In this document: positions 5,949 to 8,063 of the stretch, piece by piece
Layout: each line of letters begins with the position of its first letter
Numbering within the stretch: the stretch's first letter is position 1
DNA from: Candidatus Altarchaeota archaeon
GTDB lineage: Archaea; Altiarchaeota; Altiarchaeia; IMC4; QMZM01
Direction of reading: 5' to 3'
NCBI GenBank assembly: GCA_015523055.1
Contig: WALD01000036.1
Span: 1-8,063 of the forward strand
Length of the DNA: 8,063 nt
The notes under the pieces: generated by a model
The model's input: only the letters and a program-made list of their open reading frames with translations
Databases searched by the model: none
What the model was told of the DNA's origin: nothing
Position numbers and translations under genes: made by a program

Positions 5949-6629
5949 ATGGGGGTTATGGTAGTGGATTTATTAAGCGTCTATGGACTGTTGCTGAAAC
6001 ATTTCGGTAGGCAGAAATGGTGGCCTGCAGAGACTAAGTTTGAGGTTGTAGTGGGGGCAATCCTGACTCAGAACGCGAACTGGAAGAACGTTGAGCGAGC
6101 TATTACGAACCTGAAGGACAACGATCTGATGGAGCCGGATCGAATTCACCGGATTAGCGAAGAGAGACTGAAGGCCCTGATAAGGCCGGCGGGGTACTAC
6201 AACTCAAAATCCAGAAAGCTGAAGGAATTCACAAATTTTCTTTTTGATAACTATAATGACCTGAATGAATTCCTTGCCCTTCCGTTGGAACAACTCAGGG
6301 AGCAACTCCTCTCGCTCTGGGGCATAGGGCCCGAAACAGCCGACTCGGTAATTCTATATGCTGCGGAAAAGCCGAGTTTTGTCATTGACGCCTATACAAA
6401 GAGAATTTTCTCGAGGCTGGGACTTGTCAATGAGGAAATAGGTTATGACACTCTAAAGAACTTCTTTGAGAGGAGCATTCCCAGAGACGTTAGTCTCTAC
6501 AAGGAATTCCATGCACTCATCGTTGAGCTGGGGAAGAATTACTGCAAAACAAAGCCGCTGTGCGGGGCGTGTCCGCTTGGGAAGGAATGCCCGGAGAAAT
6601 TGAAGCACAAGGTATTTATCCCGGGGTGA
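5949..6629 (+). CDS. HhH-GPD DNA glycosylase with Fe-S cluster, MagIII-like (endonuclease III superfamily)
   Basis: This is a base-excision repair enzyme of the endonuclease III fold. The N-terminal part WWPAETKFEVVVGAILTQNA resembles 3-methyladenine glycosylase MagIII and related 'endonuclease III-like' proteins. The helix-hairpin-helix LWGIGPETAD has Glu129 where endonuclease III carries its lyase lysine (GxGxKTA). The catalytic aspartate is Asp147 (VIDAYTKR). This suggests a monofunctional glycosylase without lyase activity, perhaps for alkylated bases; the substrate is inference. Cys199, Cys205, Cys208 and Cys214 (spacing 5-2-5) would bind a [4Fe-4S] cluster; classical Nth has 6-2-5. ATG 5949 is 24 nt after FttA; ATG 5958 is an equally good start. 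It is probably co-transcribed with FttA. Confidence 0.9.
   Translation: MGVMVVDLLSVYGLLLKHFGRQKWWPAETKFEVVVGAILTQNANWKNVERAITNLKDNDLMEPDRIHRISEERLKALIRPAGYYNSKSRKLKEFTNFLFDNYNDLNEFLALPLEQLREQLLSLWGIGPETADSVILYAAEKPSFVIDAYTKRIFSRLGLVNEEIGYDTLKNFFERSIPRDVSLYKEFHALIVELGKNYCKTKPLCGACPLGKECPEKLKHKVFIPG
6613..6619 (+). promoter_or_regulatory. Possible TATA box for the 46-residue ORF
   Basis: TATTTAT, inside the last codons of the glycosylase gene, is centred about 26 nt upstream of ATG 6642. That fits a leaderless start like those elsewhere in the window. Confidence 0.35.
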
Positions 6630-6641
6630 TTAAATAATAAT

Positions 6642-6782
6642 ATGGATCTCTACTTTGACCCTGATAAGAGAGAGTATATCATAGAGGATAATGGCCACGC
6701 TCTGAACCTGAAGGAAGAAGAGCTCAAGGTAATCCTAAAGAACCCGACGGGAATTTCGTTCAAATTACACTTTAATAAATAG
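6642..6782 (+). CDS. Small unidentified protein (46 aa)
   Basis: ATG 6642 to TAG 6780-6782 encodes MDLYFDPDKREYIIEDNG and so on, ending GISFKLHFNK. The composition is protein-like, with alternating strand-type residues (LYF, EYII), a helix NLKEEELKVILKN, and a basic end with a strand-like ISFKLHF. It could fold as a small beta-beta-alpha-beta unit. It starts 12 nt after the glycosylase stop and has a TATA-like sequence at leaderless spacing. I do not recognise a family and give no function. It could be spurious given its length, but the coding look and placement favour a gene. Confidence 0.5.
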   Translation: MDLYFDPDKREYIIEDNGHALNLKEEELKVILKNPTGISFKLHFNK

Positions 6783-6844
6783 TTATGGTCCCGGAGATGA
6801 TTTTCTTGACCGCAGCCCTTGACTAAAAGGTTTTCTCCTAGGTT
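6783..6844. other. Convergent intergenic gap between the small ORF and argG
   Basis: The 62 bases separate the ends of two convergent units. Short T runs are present (GATTTTCTT and GGTTTTCTCC on the plus strand, CCTTTT on the minus strand). These could serve as weak U-rich terminators for both directions. I see no hairpin or gene. Confidence 0.4.
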
Positions 6845-8032
6845 CTACTTTCTTCTTCTGGATGCAATCTCTGAGGGAAGCCCCCATAACCTAATGAATC
6901 CCTCTGCAAGTTTGTGGTTGAATTTATCATTCTCATCATAAGTCGCCATGCCGAGATCATAAAGAGAATTCCCGGATTCCCTGCCGACAATCTCTGCCCT
7001 TCCTTTATAGAGTTTCATCCTCACAGTCCCGGAAACAGATTCCTGCGTCTTTGCTATAAAGGAGTTGAGGTCATGGAGCAGAGGCTCATGCCATTGACCG
7101 AAGTATGCGAGCCGGGCCCACATGGAGTCAACAATTTCTTTAAAGAGGACCTCCTCCCGGGTCAGGGTCAGCCGCTCCAGATCCCTGTGGGCGCCCAGGA
7201 TTATTGTTGCTGCCGGACATTCGTAGATCTCCCGCGATTTGATCCCAACGAGGCGGTCTTCAATCATGTCAATCCTCCCGATGCCATGCTTGCCCCCCAT
7301 GTCGTTGAGCTTCTTGATTAACTCTACCCCATTTATCCTATCTGAATTAAGACCGACAGGGATTCCATGCTCAAATTCTATTGTTATGTATTCCGGCTTG
7401 TTGTGTGAATTCTCCACAGAATCTGTCCATTTATATATGTCCTCATCCGGCTGGTGCATCGGGTCCTCTAATGGACCGGCTTCAATACTCCTGCCCCAGA
7501 GGTTTTCATCAGTGCTGTAGGGAGAGTTAATATCGGCAGGGATTGGAATTCCCTCTGTTTTTGCAAATTCTATCGCCCTGTCCCGGGTTAAATCCCACTC
7601 CCTTGCGGGGGCAATGATTTTCAAATCGGGGCTCAGTGCCCTGATTGTCATCTCAAATCTGACCTGGTCATTACCCTTGCCTGTTGAGCCGTGGGCAACA
7701 GCATCTGCCCCCTCCTTTTCTGCTATTCTTACAAGGTGCTTACCTATCAGAGGTCTTGTTATTGCAGTAGCAACAGGGTATCTGCCCTCATAGAGAGCGT
7801 TGGCCATTATGGCTGGGTTTATGTAGTGCTGAACAAATTCCTCTCTGCAGTCAAGACTGTAGGTCTTTTTCGCTCCAAGGGATTCTGCCTTCCTCTCAAT
7901 CTCCCTCAGGTCATTCTCACCCTGTCCGAGTTCCAGTGTCAGGGTTATTACATCAGCCATGTAATGCTCCTGCAACCACTTGATACAAATGGATGTATCA
8001 AGTCCGCCCGAGTAAGCAAGTATTATCTTCAT
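6845..8032 (-). CDS. argG: Argininosuccinate synthase
   Basis: The enzyme joins citrulline and aspartate with ATP to give argininosuccinate, the seventh step of arginine synthesis, in the cytoplasm. The N-terminal PP-loop is AYSGGLDTSI (6-15). HGSTGKGNDQVRFE (114-127) is the second conserved nucleotide/substrate segment. LWGRSIEAGPLEDP and AYFGQWHEPL are further family signatures. The length (395) is typical and no catalytic region is missing. The start is the canonical MKIILAYSGGLD. On the minus strand GGGAGG abuts the ATG, too close for normal Shine-Dalgarno spacing. It is convergent with the FttA-glycosylase group. argH and other arg genes are not seen. Confidence 0.97.
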   Translation of the reverse strand: MKIILAYSGGLDTSICIKWLQEHYMADVITLTLELGQGENDLREIERKAESLGAKKTYSLDCREEFVQHYINPAIMANALYEGRYPVATAITRPLIGKHLVRIAEKEGADAVAHGSTGKGNDQVRFEMTIRALSPDLKIIAPAREWDLTRDRAIEFAKTEGIPIPADINSPYSTDENLWGRSIEAGPLEDPMHQPDEDIYKWTDSVENSHNKPEYITIEFEHGIPVGLNSDRINGVELIKKLNDMGGKHGIGRIDMIEDRLVGIKSREIYECPAATIILGAHRDLERLTLTREEVLFKEIVDSMWARLAYFGQWHEPLLHDLNSFIAKTQESVSGTVRMKLYKGRAEIVGRESGNSLYDLGMATYDENDKFNHKLAEGFIRLWGLPSEIASRRRK

Positions 8033-8043
8033 CCTCCCTTCAT
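8029..8043 (-). promoter_or_regulatory. Four-codon mini-ORF overlapping the argG start
   Basis: On the minus strand ATG AAG GGA GGA TGA (8043 to 8029) ends in a TGA that overlaps the argG ATG (8032-8030) as ATGA. GGGAGG within it is a strong Shine-Dalgarno-like string but touches the argG ATG. An AT-rich box further up (about 8052-8061) is a possible weak TATA. If transcription starts near 8032 the mini-ORF is not transcribed; if it starts upstream, coupling is possible. Confidence 0.3.
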
Positions 8044-8063
8044 TTTCTTATTATTAATTATCC

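Noticed and set aside
6914..7520. Plus-strand open frames opposite argG
   Set aside because: argG is complete and typical on the minus strand, and the antisense translations have Pro/Ser-rich, non-protein-like content.
1..8063. CRISPR array, insertion sequence, toxin-antitoxin or defence system
   Set aside because: No regularly spaced repeats, transposase, terminal inverted repeats or toxin-like pairs; nearly all DNA is assigned to housekeeping genes.

Overview
The window is archaeal. The genes are archaeal forms throughout: a short archaeal-type AspRS, zinc-ribbon ribosomal protein eL43, RNA polymerase subunit Rpo12/RpoP, KEOPS subunit Pcc1, prefoldin beta, a 20S proteasome beta subunit and the KH/beta-CASP factor aCPSF1 (FttA). 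Several genes have a TATA-like box about 24-35 nt before the start codon and no Shine-Dalgarno, which fits leaderless archaeal transcripts. Gene content and order suggest a euryarchaeon in the broad sense, perhaps Thermoplasmatota; the phylum is inference from gene order, not a tree. GC is moderate. I see no mobile element, CRISPR array, rRNA or convincing tRNA, and no sign of recent transfer. This is mostly conserved housekeeping DNA.

Layout. Positions 1-218 hold the 3' end of an unidentified gene. Next come a conserved archaeal 86-residue protein of unknown function (256-516) and aspS (536-1834), probably one unit. A new leaderless promoter starts the eL43 - rpoP - pcc1 - pfdB cluster (1870-3208); rpoP overlaps the eL43 stop, and pcc1 follows after a 118-nt gap containing a 12-bp inverted repeat. 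A short hairpin plus T5 tract ends that cluster and also forms the TATA region of psmB (3253-3906). The aCPSF1/FttA gene (3987-5924) has its own TATA box and is followed 24 nt later by a MagIII-like Fe-S DNA glycosylase (5949-6629) and a 46-codon small ORF (6642-6782). The minus-strand argG (8032-6845) converges on this set.

The genes cover tRNA charging and t6A modification (aspS, pcc1), ribosome and RNA polymerase subunits, chaperoning and proteolysis (prefoldin, proteasome), transcription termination (FttA), DNA base repair and arginine synthesis. This resembles the known archaeal gene neighbourhood in which the proteasome, KEOPS and transcription/translation factors cluster.

The observations most worth checking are: the nondiscriminating signature (His25, Pro84) in AspRS; an acidic tail of about 65 residues on eL43; stop-T5-TATA junctions that merge one gene's end with the next promoter; a MagIII-like glycosylase that lacks the endonuclease III lysine; a strong excess of the palindrome GAATTC (18 copies found by eye); and a small leaderless ORF beside the repair gene. 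I did not find a clearly new multi-gene system.
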